A stretch of 64,000 nucleotides of DNA from Qipengyuania vulgaris. GTDB lineage: Bacteria; Pseudomonadota; Alphaproteobacteria; Sphingomonadales; Sphingomonadaceae. The translations under genes were made by a program, and so were the position numbers. The number at the start of each line of letters is the position of its first letter. Positions within the stretch are counted from its first letter, which is position 1. Where the stretch lies: contig CCSI01000005.1 of NCBI GenBank assembly GCA_000756795.1, positions 62,001 to 126,000 on the forward strand. Direction: 5' to 3'. The notes beneath the pieces are model-generated. The model was not told where the DNA came from, made no database searches, and worked only from the letters and a program-made list of their open reading frames with translations. Shown in pieces: positions 9,580-16,847 of this stretch.

Positions 9580-10599
9580 GTGGCCGCCATAGTCTCCGAT
9601 AAATTGCTTCACTGGTACGATGCCCATGCGCGCCAATTGCCGTGGCGGGCGCGGCCGGGGGAGCCTGCGCCCGAGCCTTACCGCGTGTGGCTGTCCGAGG
9701 TCATGCTCCAGCAGACCACGGTAACGGCGGTAAAGCCGTATTTTGAGGCCTTCACATTGCGCTGGCCCACCGTCGAGGACCTCGCCGCCGCTCCCGAAGA
9801 GGACGTTATGGGGGCGTGGGCGGGGCTGGGATATTATTCGCGGGCTCGCAACCTGGTGAAGGCGGCGCGGGCAGTGGCCGAACTTGGCGGATTTCCCGAT
9901 ACCGAAGAGGGTTTGCGCGAACTGCCAGGGCTGGGCGCTTACACCGCTGCGGCGGTGGCCGCGATTGCTTTCGGACGGCGGGCTGTGGTGGTCGATGCCA
10001 ATGTCGAAAGAGTAGTGGCGCGTTTGTTCAACCTGACCGAGCCGCTGCCCGGCGTGCGCAAGGCTATCCGCACCTGCGCCGACACGATTACGCCCGACAC
10101 CCGTGCAGGCGATTTTGCGCAGGCGATGATGGATCTGGGCTCTTCCATTTGCACGGCGCGCGAGCCGAAATGCTTGCGGTGCCCGCTGGCGAACGATTGC
10201 CGGGCGAGGGCGGAAGGTGACCCTGCGGCGCTGCCCGTAAAGGCTCCCAAGAAGGCAAAGCCCGTGCGGCAGGGGCGGGCATTTTGGATGGAGCACGACG
10301 GCTCGGTCTGGCTCGTGAGACGTGAAGGCAAGGGCATGCTCGGCGGCATGCGCGCACTGCCTGATGATGGCTGGTCGGCAAGGGGAGATGGTGCAGGTGA
10401 TTATCCGCTCGAGGGCGCGTGGCAGTCCCTCGGGCTCGTGCGTCACACCTTTACCCATTTCACTATCGAACTGTCGGTCGAACGCCTGTTCGTCGACGCG
10501 CCGCCGCCGGGCGAGGGGCTATGGTGGCCCACCGCCACTATCGACGAGGCCGGCCTCCCTACCCTGTTCGCAAAAGCCGCGCGGCTGGCGCTGGCCTAG
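9580..10599 (+). CDS. mutY: A/G-specific adenine glycosylase MutY
   Basis: MutY removes adenine mispaired with 8-oxoguanine. The 339-residue frame from GTG 9580 opens VAAIVSDKLLHWYDAHARQL, matching the family N-terminus; an upstream in-frame start at 9505 would add residues with no family look and overlap dciA. Visible are the catalytic glutamate region SEVMLQQTTV, the helix-hairpin-helix LPGLGAYTA followed by the catalytic aspartate in VVVDANVERV, and the 4Fe-4S ligands C-x6-C-x2-C-x5-C (ICTAREPKCLRCPLANDC). A C-terminal Nudix-like domain for 8-oxoG recognition follows. The last four bases are shared with the convergent membrane protein gene. Confidence 0.95.
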   Translation: MAAIVSDKLLHWYDAHARQLPWRARPGEPAPEPYRVWLSEVMLQQTTVTAVKPYFEAFTLRWPTVEDLAAAPEEDVMGAWAGLGYYSRARNLVKAARAVAELGGFPDTEEGLRELPGLGAYTAAAVAAIAFGRRAVVVDANVERVVARLFNLTEPLPGVRKAIRTCADTITPDTRAGDFAQAMMDLGSSICTAREPKCLRCPLANDCRARAEGDPAALPVKAPKKAKPVRQGRAFWMEHDGSVWLVRREGKGMLGGMRALPDDGWSARGDGAGDYPLEGAWQSLGLVRHTFTHFTIELSVERLFVDAPPPGEGLWWPTATIDEAGLPTLFAKAARLALA

Positions 10600-10817
10600 A
10601 TAACCCCGCCGCCCAGCGTCAGCCTGACCGCTGCAATCAGCAGCACGATGAGGTTGAAGTTGCGCCCCGCATTGCTCGACGACATCTGCCCCAGCACCAC
10701 GCCGATGGCGATGAGCGGCAGGGCGAACCAGTTGGCCCAGCCGAGCAGGGGAATGGTCGCCGGAATGACGATGACAAGCGAGACGATTCCGAACAGGAAT
10801 GAGAGAAGGTTCAGCAT
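10596..10817 (-). CDS. Small membrane protein, two or three transmembrane segments
   Basis: A 73-residue, very hydrophobic protein: a first segment over residues 3-22, a second over about 25-45 (GWANWFALPLIAIGVVLG), and a third near the C-terminus (NLIVLLIAAVRL). The look matches small sphingomonad membrane proteins of unknown function. Its stop codon shares CTAG with the mutY stop. I cannot assign a role. Confidence 0.7.
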   Translation of the reverse strand: MLNLLSFLFGIVSLVIVIPATIPLLGWANWFALPLIAIGVVLGQMSSSNAGRNFNLIVLLIAAVRLTLGGGVI

Positions 10818-10930
10818 GTGTCCTATATGGGTAACGCACCGACTGGATGCAAGACCTTCGACTTCGCAATTGACCGTTCAGTTTCAAATCCGCATCTAAC
10901 GCAGCCGAACCTGTTTGGAGAGACTTGCCA

Positions 10931-12241
10931 ATGGCCTATCGCGAATTCGACCATCCGGAATTTTCCCGCCGCTCGCTGCTTCGCGGCGGCGCGTTTCTCG
11001 CGGCAGGTGCGGCGCTGTCGAGCGTTCCGATGGGCAGGGCTGCTTTGGCGCAGGGCATGCCGGGTGTTGGCTGGACCAATGTCGGCGCGATGGTCGATAA
11101 ATATGTCGGCGAGCGCAAGGTGGCGAATATGGTCGCCGCGATGGGCTGGGGCATGAACGACCCGGTCTATATCGCGCGCGGCAATCTCTCCTTTGCCGAG
11201 GGCGCCCCGCGCGCCGATGCCGACAGCCTCTATCGCATCTATTCGATGACCAAGCCCGTCACCGGCATGGCGACGATGATGCTCATCGACGACGGCAAGC
11301 TGGGCCTCGACCAGCCGCTTGCAGAGATACTTCCCGCCTTCTCCAACATGAAGGTGCAGAGGACATACGACGGCTCGGTCACCGACCTCGTCCCGGCAGA
11401 GCGTCCGATCACCATCCGCCACCTGCTCACCCATACGGCGGGCCTCGGCTATTCCATTATCCAGAAGGGCCCCATCCGCGACCAATATGCGAAATACGGC
11501 ATCTCGCCCGGCCAGGTCAGCCGCCTGCCGATTCCGGGCCTGGGCCGCGACGAGGCGATCCGTGGCCTCGACAAGTTCGCCAACAACCTCGCGCAGATGC
11601 CGCTGGTGCTCCAGCCGGGCGCGAAGTGGAGCTATTCTGTAAGCCTTGACCTCTTGGGCCGCGTTATCGAGGTCGCCAGCGGCATGCCGTTCGACGAGTT
11701 CCTGCGTACGGCCATTTTCGAGCCGACCGGCATGAACAGCACCTACTTCCGCGTGCCGTCGAGCGAGATTGGCCGCTTTACCACCAACTATGGCATCATG
11801 GGCGGCACCCCGCTGCCGCTCGATCCGGCACGTTCGAGCGTATATCTCGACGACCCGGCCTTCCCCTTCGGCGGGGCGGGGCTGGTGTCTTCCGCATATG
11901 ATTATGACCGCTTCCTGCGCATGTTGCTCGGTTACGGCAAGATCGATGGGCGCCGCGTGATGGGCGAGCTGGCGGTGCGGGTCGGTACTTCGAACCTGCT
12001 GCCCGAAACAGCCGTGACCAAGGGCACATGGGTCGAAGGTCAGGGCTTTGGCGCCGGTGGCCGCGTTTCGGAAGGTGCCTATGGATGGGGCGGAGCTGCC
12101 GGAACGGTGGCTTTCGTCAACTACAAGGCAGGCATGCGGGGAACGCTGATGACGCAATACATGCCGTCCGAAGCCTATCCCATCCATTCGGCTTTCCCCG
12201 ACGCCGTGCGCGCCGACCTCGCCAGCATGGCGGGGGCCTGA
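10931..12241 (+). CDS. Serine hydrolase of the beta-lactamase (S12/class C-like) family, Tat-exported
   Basis: The 436-residue protein opens with a twin-arginine signal (SRRSLLRGG, then a hydrophobic stretch ending GRAALAQG), so it is exported folded. The nucleophile motif is S105-M-T-K108 in LYRIYSMTKP; the second motif is WSYSVSLD (Tyr-x-Ser), and the third region is WGGAAGTVAFV. Family members act as esterases, D-aminopeptidases or penicillin-binding-like enzymes; which applies here cannot be read from sequence. ATG 10931 is chosen because the extra upstream TTG adds only two residues. The Nudix gene follows immediately and in the same reading frame after a single TGA. Confidence 0.87.
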   Translation: MAYREFDHPEFSRRSLLRGGAFLAAGAALSSVPMGRAALAQGMPGVGWTNVGAMVDKYVGERKVANMVAAMGWGMNDPVYIARGNLSFAEGAPRADADSLYRIYSMTKPVTGMATMMLIDDGKLGLDQPLAEILPAFSNMKVQRTYDGSVTDLVPAERPITIRHLLTHTAGLGYSIIQKGPIRDQYAKYGISPGQVSRLPIPGLGRDEAIRGLDKFANNLAQMPLVLQPGAKWSYSVSLDLLGRVIEVASGMPFDEFLRTAIFEPTGMNSTYFRVPSSEIGRFTTNYGIMGGTPLPLDPARSSVYLDDPAFPFGGAGLVSSAYDYDRFLRMLLGYGKIDGRRVMGELAVRVGTSNLLPETAVTKGTWVEGQGFGAGGRVSEGAYGWGGAAGTVAFVNYKAGMRGTLMTQYMPSEAYPIHSAFPDAVRADLASMAGA

Positions 12242-12322
12242 GCCATCGCACTCTCGTTTACGGGCTCGAGGCTAGACCGCGCCGACCACGTCCGCGCCGA
12301 TCCGGAGCGGCTGGCGGGCTAT

Positions 12323-13120
12323 ATGAACTGGAAGGCGCGGCTGCTTGCGCTCGACGGGCTGATGCCTGCTCTGGACGAGAACAATCGTCTCGCCTGGAGC
12401 ACGCTGGCCGATGCGCCGGAGGATGCCGAGCTGGTTTTCCTCGGCCTCGACTATTCAGAGAGCGAGAGCGGCAAGGCCTGTTTCGCAGCCGTCCCTCCGC
12501 GCGGCGATGCCAGCCCGCGCATGGCGAACCCGCAGCTGTGGTCGCTCATGGCCACGCTCGCGCCTGATGACCTCGCGCTTTACGGAGGCGCGCGCAGTAT
12601 CGTCGACTGGCACGCCCGGCACTGCTTTTGCGCTCAATGCGGCGGTGATACCAAGCTCGCCAAGGGCGGCTGGCAGCGCGATTGTACGGCATGCGGGGCG
12701 AGCCATTTCCCGCGCACCGACCCCGTCACCATCATGCTGGTCGAATATGACGGCAAGCTGATGCTCGGGCGCGGGCTGGGGTGGCCCGAAGGCAGCTTCT
12801 CGGCGCTGGCAGGCTTCGTGGAACCGGGAGAAAGCATCGAGGAAGCGGTGCAGCGCGAAGTGCTGGAGGAAAGCGGCGTGAAGGTGCGCGACGTTTCCTA
12901 TGTCGCCAGCCAGCCATGGCCGTTCCCGAGCCAGTTGATGATTGGCTGCCATTCCTATGCCGACGACGATGCGCTGACCATCGATGAAACCGAGATGGCC
13001 GAAATCAACTGGTACTCGCGTGATGAAGTGAAGGCCGCGCTCGCCGGAGATGGCCCGTTCCGCGCGCCGCCACCGCATGCTATTGCGCATCACCTGATGC
13101 ATTGGTGGATCCAAAGATGA
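12323..13120 (+). CDS. nudC: NUDIX hydrolase, NADH pyrophosphatase (NudC) type
   Basis: NudC hydrolyses NAD(H) to NMN(H) and AMP, and in several bacteria removes NAD caps from RNA. From ATG 12323 there are 265 residues: a four-cysteine zinc ribbon (CFCAQCGG then CTACGASHFPR), the Nudix box GFVEPGESIEEAVQREVLEESGV (given by its ends: Gly after AGFVEPGES and REVLEESG), and the SQPWPFPSQLM motif diagnostic of NudC. Coding sense extends further upstream, through residues reading ALSFTGSRLDRADHVRADPE from 12245, but no ATG, GTG or TTG exists between the hydrolase stop at 12241 and 12323, so the true start may be the ATC at 12245. The stop overlaps the next gene by ATGA. Confidence 0.88.
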   Translation: MNWKARLLALDGLMPALDENNRLAWSTLADAPEDAELVFLGLDYSESESGKACFAAVPPRGDASPRMANPQLWSLMATLAPDDLALYGGARSIVDWHARHCFCAQCGGDTKLAKGGWQRDCTACGASHFPRTDPVTIMLVEYDGKLMLGRGLGWPEGSFSALAGFVEPGESIEEAVQREVLEESGVKVRDVSYVASQPWPFPSQLMIGCHSYADDDALTIDETEMAEINWYSRDEVKAALAGDGPFRAPPPHAIAHHLMHWWIQR

Positions 13121-13806
13121 CCGAACCGCGTAGACTCTCGATCGACATCTGTTCCGATGTCATGTGCCCTTGGTGCCTCGTCGGTTGGGGAAACCTGTCA
13201 CAGGCACTGGAAAGCCTCGATGGCGAGATAGAGGCGGACATCCGCTGGCACGCTTTCGAACTGAATCCGGACATGCCGGCAGAGGGAGAAGAGCGAACCG
13301 CGCACATTGCACGCAAATACGGACGCACCATCGAACAGTCGAAAGAAGTGCAAGGTCGCATGCGCGAAGCTGCCGAGGCGGCTGGCGTGAGCCTCGATTA
13401 CGACGGTGAGGAACCTGCGCCGGATGCGATGATGTGGAACACCTTCGCCGCGCACCGCCTGCTGACATGGGCGCTGGAAGAGCACGGGGCCGAGGTGCAG
13501 ACCCGGCTCAAGCTCGCGCTATTCGAAGCGCATTTCAACCACCGCCGCCGCATCGGCGAGCGCGAGGTCCTGCTCGATGTCGCGGAAGAGACCGGGCTGG
13601 ATCGCACAGCCGCCACAGCCGCGCTCGACAGCGAGGACCTCGCCCGCAAGACCCGCGTCGAGGAGCGCGCCGCGATGGAAATGAACATCACCGGCGTGCC
13701 CGCCATGATTATCGAGGGCCGGTTCATGGTTCCCGGCGCACAGCCGCCCGAGGCCTATGTGAATGCGCTCAGGCGGGTGGCGGAGAAGACTTCACAAGCC
13801 AGTTAG
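13117..13806 (+). CDS. DsbA family oxidoreductase (FrnE-like)
   Basis: The 229-residue cytoplasmic protein (no signal peptide) has C17-P-W-C20 in ICSDVMCPWCLVGW, the FrnE/2-hydroxychromene-2-carboxylate isomerase branch of the DsbA fold. The cis-proline motif is ITGVPAMIIEGRFMVPGAQP. FrnE-like proteins are linked with oxidative stress tolerance in other bacteria; the substrate is unknown here. The start at 13117 is fixed by an ATGA overlap with the Nudix gene, so the two are coupled. Confidence 0.88.
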   Translation: MTEPRRLSIDICSDVMCPWCLVGWGNLSQALESLDGEIEADIRWHAFELNPDMPAEGEERTAHIARKYGRTIEQSKEVQGRMREAAEAAGVSLDYDGEEPAPDAMMWNTFAAHRLLTWALEEHGAEVQTRLKLALFEAHFNHRRRIGEREVLLDVAEETGLDRTAATAALDSEDLARKTRVEERAAMEMNITGVPAMIIEGRFMVPGAQPPEAYVNALRRVAEKTSQAS

Positions 13807-13908
13807 GCGGTCCAAACTGCCTTTCGGTTTTGTCGAAGAGGCACTCTCACAGATTCTTTCCAGAATCTTTCCACCACCCTCTCAGGATAGGTGTGGCGGG
13901 GAGGCGTA

Positions 13909-13959
13909 GAACATTTTCATCGGCACCCAGCCATCCCAATCAGGAGAAGGAAAATGTTC
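13909..13959 (+). promoter_or_regulatory. Leader hairpin masking the start codon of the 27-residue peptide
   Basis: GAACATTTTC at 13909-13918 is the exact reverse complement of GAAAATGTTC at 13950-13959. The second arm contains the ATG (13954-13956) of the small gene, and the strong Shine-Dalgarno AGGAGAAGG lies in the loop directly beside it. In RNA the ten-pair stem would hide the start codon. This is seen in the sequence; regulation by temperature, ribosomes or a factor is inference. Confidence 0.5.
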
Positions 13960-14037
13960 GGCAAAGTCCTCGCCATCGTAGCTGCCAGCGTCACCACGCT
14001 CACCGTCGTGAGCGGAACCATCACCATCATGGGGTGA
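13954..14037 (+). CDS. 27-residue hydrophobic micropeptide
   Basis: A short frame, MFGKVLAIVAASVTTLTVVS followed by GTITIMG, preceded three bases upstream by an unusually strong Shine-Dalgarno (AGGAGAAGG, 13942-13950). The peptide is one hydrophobic, threonine/valine-rich segment after a single lysine, so it could be a membrane peptide. It is followed by a clear terminator at 14103-14132, which makes it a self-contained short transcript end. I do not recognise a family; toxin-like or membrane-stress peptides are possible. Confidence 0.5.
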   Translation: MFGKVLAIVAASVTTLTVVSGTITIMG

Positions 14038-14102
14038 GCCGCTCACCGGAATTTCTTTCGCAAGGACCTCGATTACTGCGGGATTCGAGGCCACTGCGAA
14101 TG

Positions 14103-14134
14103 ACAGGGGCCACAGCAATGTGGCTCCTGTTTCG
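14103..14134 (+). terminator. Rho-independent terminator with GCAA tetraloop
   Basis: ACAGGGGCCACA (14103-14114), loop GCAA, and TGTGGCTCCTGT (14119-14130) form a 12-pair stem with one G-U pair, followed by a short T run (TTTCGT). It terminates the rightward transcript of the DsbA-like gene and micropeptide. Confidence 0.75.
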
Positions 14135-14178
14135 TATTGCCCGCCGGCTTTTAAGCGAAACTCTAAGCGGCCAATAGC

Positions 14179-14208
14179 AATAGCCCCACCGGATGAGGCG
14201 GGGCTATT
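14179..14208. terminator. Bidirectional hairpin, probable terminator
   Basis: AATAGCCCC (14179-14187) and GGGGCTATT (14200-14208) form a perfect nine-pair stem. The A/T ends give U-rich flanks in either direction. It lies 25 bases past the end of the leftward 81-residue gene and so probably ends that transcript; it also backs up the rightward terminator at 14103. Confidence 0.6.
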
Positions 14209-14233
14209 GAAATCAATTTATAATCGGGGCCGC

Positions 14234-14479
14234 TCAGCTTGAACGGCTATCCTGCATGGCCTGACGGGTCTTTTCGCCCTTCATGGCATCCTGCACTGGG
14301 TTGTCGGAGCCAATTTCCGGTTCGCGATTGTCGGGGTCGAAGGCGCGATTGAGTTCTGCGCGGCTGCCAACCTGACGGTTCACCTCGCCACCCGATGCGC
14401 TCTGCTGCGACGGGGTGGGGTATTCGGCCATCTCGTCGATGAATTCATTGTCGGGGTGCATGGACTGGCGTTCGGGCAT
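14234..14479 (-). CDS. Small hydrophilic stress-associated protein, unknown function
   Basis: An 81-residue, polar and acidic protein without signal or membrane segment (MPERQSMHPDNEFIDEMAEY at the start; GEKTRQAMQDSRSS at the end). Low complexity and charge suggest an intrinsically disordered protein. I do not recognise a characterised family. Directly upstream is a promoter that fits the EcfG sigma-factor consensus (14503-14528), so it is likely part of the general stress response; that is inference from the promoter. The start codon follows AAAGGAGAT, a good ribosome site. Confidence 0.72.
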   Translation of the reverse strand: MPERQSMHPDNEFIDEMAEYPTPSQQSASGGEVNRQVGSRAELNRAFDPDNREPEIGSDNPVQDAMKGEKTRQAMQDSRSS

Positions 14480-14502
14480 TGGTAAATCTCCTTTGCCTTA
14501 TC

Positions 14503-14528
14503 AACGGGCTAGTGCACACCCATGTTCC
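14503..14528 (-). promoter_or_regulatory. EcfG-type general stress promoter
   Basis: Read on the minus strand: GGAAC (-35, 14524-14528), a 17-base spacer, then CGTT (-10, 14503-14506), the consensus of alphaproteobacterial EcfG promoters. The expected transcript would start near 14495, about 15 bases before the ATG at 14479. Confidence 0.65.
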
Positions 14529-14565
14529 GCCATTCGTCGCTGCTGCGGCTCGGCTTCTCTGCTGC

Positions 14566-14603
14566 AAAAACAACGGGCGCCACTCCTTGTCGGAGCAGCG
14601 CCC
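14566..14603 (-). terminator. Rho-independent terminator of the entericidin gene
   Basis: On the minus strand GGGCGC (14598-14603), an inner CTCC/GGAG stem with a GACA loop, and GCGCCC (14575-14580) form a long hairpin, followed by GTTG and a T5 run (14566-14570). It lies 30 bases past the entericidin stop and just upstream of the next leftward promoter. Confidence 0.72.
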
Positions 14604-14632
14604 TTTATTCATGAAATTGCGAATTAGGCGTG

Positions 14633-14764
14633 TCAGCAGTTGCCTTCGATACCGTCAGCGCATTCGCCGACCGATTCGACGTCTTCACCAAGGCCTTGCA
14701 CCGTGTTGCATGCCGAAAGCAGGAATGCGGTTCCGCCGAGGGCGACCATAAGCAGCTTTTTCAT
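14633..14764 (-). CDS. Entericidin A/B family lipoprotein
   Basis: A 43-residue peptide with a lipoprotein signal, MKKLLMVALGGTAFLLSAC, then NTVQGLGEDVESVGECADG. After lipidation only about 25 residues remain, including two further cysteines. Entericidins are small membrane lipoproteins; in Enterobacteriaceae EcnA/EcnB act as antidote and bacteriolytic toxin, whereas alphaproteobacterial members are usually single and induced in general stress. Only one copy is seen here. An EcfG-type promoter lies at 14823-14847 and a terminator follows, so it is monocistronic. Confidence 0.85.
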   Translation of the reverse strand: MKKLLMVALGGTAFLLSACNTVQGLGEDVESVGECADGIEGNC

Positions 14765-14822
14765 TGTCTCTCTCCTCAATGTGCGGACCGACCACTCTCC
14801 GCGGATAAGTCGATGATTGCAC

Positions 14823-14847
14823 AACGGTATGTGGAGTAGAGGGTTCC
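14823..14847 (-). promoter_or_regulatory. EcfG-type general stress promoter of the entericidin gene
   Basis: On the minus strand GGAAC (14843-14847), a 16-base spacer, and CGTT (14823-14826) match the EcfG consensus exactly. The start codon at 14764 lies about 59 bases downstream of the -10, leaving a leader of roughly 50 bases. Confidence 0.72.
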
Positions 14848-14858
14848 GTGCCTGACAG

Positions 14859-15248
14859 TCAGATGAGGCCGAGACGCTCGAGCTTGCCGGCCAGCTTGCC
14901 CGGAAGCACGTCACCGATATCCTCGCCCGGCTCGAGATCGCGCGGGGGTTCGCCCTTGAGGTAACGCCAGCCCTGGTGGGCGCGCTTGGGGCGGGGGTGG
15001 ACGCGGACGAGTTCGGGCTTGAGGTCGATCGACCAGCGACCGGTCGCGGTCTCGCTGAAGCCGAGGATCTCGCTGCGCGCCACGATGCTGTGCTGGTGGA
15101 TCCAGTAGAGCGAGCCGCCGATACACTGCTCCCACTTGGTGGGGCGATAGCGCGTGGTGAGGTTGGGGCTGCGCCGCTGCGCATACCAGCTTTCGATATC
15201 GCCGAAGCTCTGTGCGCCGAAAGCGATCTTGGTCAGGTGGAGCGGCAT
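14859..15248 (-). CDS. DUF1489 family protein
   Basis: The 129-residue protein fits DUF1489, a family found almost only in alphaproteobacteria: MPLHLTKIAFGAQSFGDIES at the start, TTRYRPTKWEQ and GSLYWIHQHSIVARSEILGF in the middle, HQGWRYLKGEPPRDL near the end. No function is established for the family; conserved aromatic and histidine residues suggest nucleic acid or ligand binding but this is not shown. It lies 36 bases after mgtE on the same strand and may share its transcript. Confidence 0.85.
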   Translation of the reverse strand: MPLHLTKIAFGAQSFGDIESWYAQRRSPNLTTRYRPTKWEQCIGGSLYWIHQHSIVARSEILGFSETATGRWSIDLKPELVRVHPRPKRAHQGWRYLKGEPPRDLEPGEDIGDVLPGKLAGKLERLGLI

Positions 15249-15284
15249 GAGAACGGATGTAGGGCCTTTCCCGGCATCCTCAAG

Positions 15285-16733
15285 TCAAACCACCTGCATC
15301 GCCACGGCAAGGCCGAGGAAGGCGAAAAAGCCCATCGAATCGGTAATCATCGTCACGAAGACGCTGCTCGCCACGGCAGGGTCCTGGTCGAGCCGTTCGA
15401 AGGCGACGGGCACCAGCACGCCTGCAAGTCCCGCGGTCGCCACGTTGATGACCATGGCGAGCGCAATCACCGCGCCCAGCAGCGGGGTAAAGATGACCGC
15501 CGTCGCCAGCCCGATGAGCACCGCGATGGTCACGCCATTGAGCATCGCCACGCGGAACTCGCGCCACAATATGCGGCCAGTATTCGAACTGGTCAGCTGG
15601 TTCATCGCGATGGCGCGCACGGTCACTGCCATGGTCTGCGTGCCCGCATTGCCGCCGATGCTGGCGACGATAGGCATGAGGACGGCGAGGGCAACAAGCT
15701 GCTCGATAGCAGCGCCGAACAGCGCGATGATGAGGCTGGCGACCAGCGCCGTGCCGAGGTTCGCCACCAGCCAGCGGACGCGGCTGGAATAGGCCTCGCG
15801 AATAGGCTCGTTGATGTCGCCTTCACCCGCACCCGACATGAGCAGGGCGTCCTCGCCCGCTTCCTCGGCGATGATGTGGACGATGTCGTCGACCGTCATC
15901 TGGCCGACCAGCCTGCCGTCCTCGTCGATAACGGCGGCGCTGATAAGGTTGTACTTCTGGAACATCAGCCCGACCTCTTCCTGGTCGAGCATGGCGGGGA
16001 CCAGCGTCTGGTCGCGCTTCATCACGTCGCCAAGCTGCACGTCGCGCGGCGTGCGCAAGATCCATGAGAGCTGGCAGGTGCCGACCGGATGCATGCGCTG
16101 GTCGATGACGAAGACTTCGAAGAAATCGTCGGGCAAGTCGCGCCCGTCGCGCAGGAAATCGATGAGGTCGCCGACAGTGATGTGCTCGGGCACTGCCACG
16201 AAATCGCGGCTCATCAGGCGGCCTGCGGTCTCCTCGGGATAGGAGAGCGCGGTCTGGATGGCGATGCGGTCTTCGGGGTCGAGCTCGGCGAGGATGGCCT
16301 TCTGGTCGTCCTCGTCGAGGTCTTCGATCAGCTGGACGGCGTCGTCAGTTTCGAGTTGCTCGGCAATCTGCGCCACCGCATCCGCGGGCAGCGCCTCCAT
16401 CATCTCCTCGCGCACGTAGTCGTTGAGCTCGGCAACGACTTCCGAAGTCATCAGGTCGGTGATTTCGGTGGCGAGGCGGTGGCGGTCGTCCTTGTCGAAC
16501 AGCTCGAGCAGGTCGGCCACGTCGGCGGGGTGGAGCGGCTCCACTAGGTCGTAAAGCTCGCCGCTGGCACCAGCATCAAGAGCATCTTCCACCGAACGGA
16601 CGAACTCGCGTTTCAGCGTGTTCTCCTCGTCCATGCGCTCGTCATCGATGCGGTCGTCCGGGCGCGCGCCTTCCTCCGGCGTATCCGCCAGAACCGTCTC
16701 TTCGCCGTCGAGGGTGCGCTCGTCCTCCGCCAT
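15285..16733 (-). CDS. mgtE: Magnesium transporter MgtE
   Basis: The 482-residue protein has the MgtE order: an acidic N-terminal MgtE_N superhelical domain (about residues 40-150, with LEPLHPADVADLLELF-like repeats), two CBS domains (about 150-280, TVGDLIDFLRD and YNLISAAVIDEDGRLVGQMT), a plug helix and five transmembrane helices at the C-terminus (ALFGAAIEQLVALAVLMPIV onward, with the GGNAGTQT selectivity region). Mg2+ binding to the cytosolic domains closes the channel in the family. It is divergent from the amidohydrolase gene; the shared 114-base gap holds a perfect inverted repeat at 16782-16808. Confidence 0.95.
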   Translation of the reverse strand: MAEDERTLDGEETVLADTPEEGARPDDRIDDERMDEENTLKREFVRSVEDALDAGASGELYDLVEPLHPADVADLLELFDKDDRHRLATEITDLMTSEVVAELNDYVREEMMEALPADAVAQIAEQLETDDAVQLIEDLDEDDQKAILAELDPEDRIAIQTALSYPEETAGRLMSRDFVAVPEHITVGDLIDFLRDGRDLPDDFFEVFVIDQRMHPVGTCQLSWILRTPRDVQLGDVMKRDQTLVPAMLDQEEVGLMFQKYNLISAAVIDEDGRLVGQMTVDDIVHIIAEEAGEDALLMSGAGEGDINEPIREAYSSRVRWLVANLGTALVASLIIALFGAAIEQLVALAVLMPIVASIGGNAGTQTMAVTVRAIAMNQLTSSNTGRILWREFRVAMLNGVTIAVLIGLATAVIFTPLLGAVIALAMVINVATAGLAGVLVPVAFERLDQDPAVASSVFVTMITDSMGFFAFLGLAVAMQVV

Positions 16734-16781
16734 GTTCGCGGCTCTATAAGCGATGGGCGGAAAAGCAAGTTCCTCGAAGAA

Positions 16782-16808
16782 GTGTATTGTATTAATTCAG
16801 CAATACAC
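16782..16808. promoter_or_regulatory. Inverted-repeat operator candidate between mgtE and an amidohydrolase gene
   Basis: GTGTATTG (16782-16789) and CAATACAC (16801-16808) are perfect inverted repeats separated by 11 AT-rich bases. The size and symmetry suit a dimeric helix-turn-helix repressor. Its position, 40-50 bases before each of two divergent genes, suggests control of one or both. No regulator gene is adjacent. Confidence 0.5.
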
Positions 16809-16847
16809 ATAGGTCGTCATCACATTTAATCGGGAGGAGAGAAGACA

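Noticed and set aside
13882..14118. A 78-codon leftward frame over the micropeptide
   Set aside because: Its codons run through the hairpin and terminator of the opposite strand; there is no ribosome site and no homology sense.
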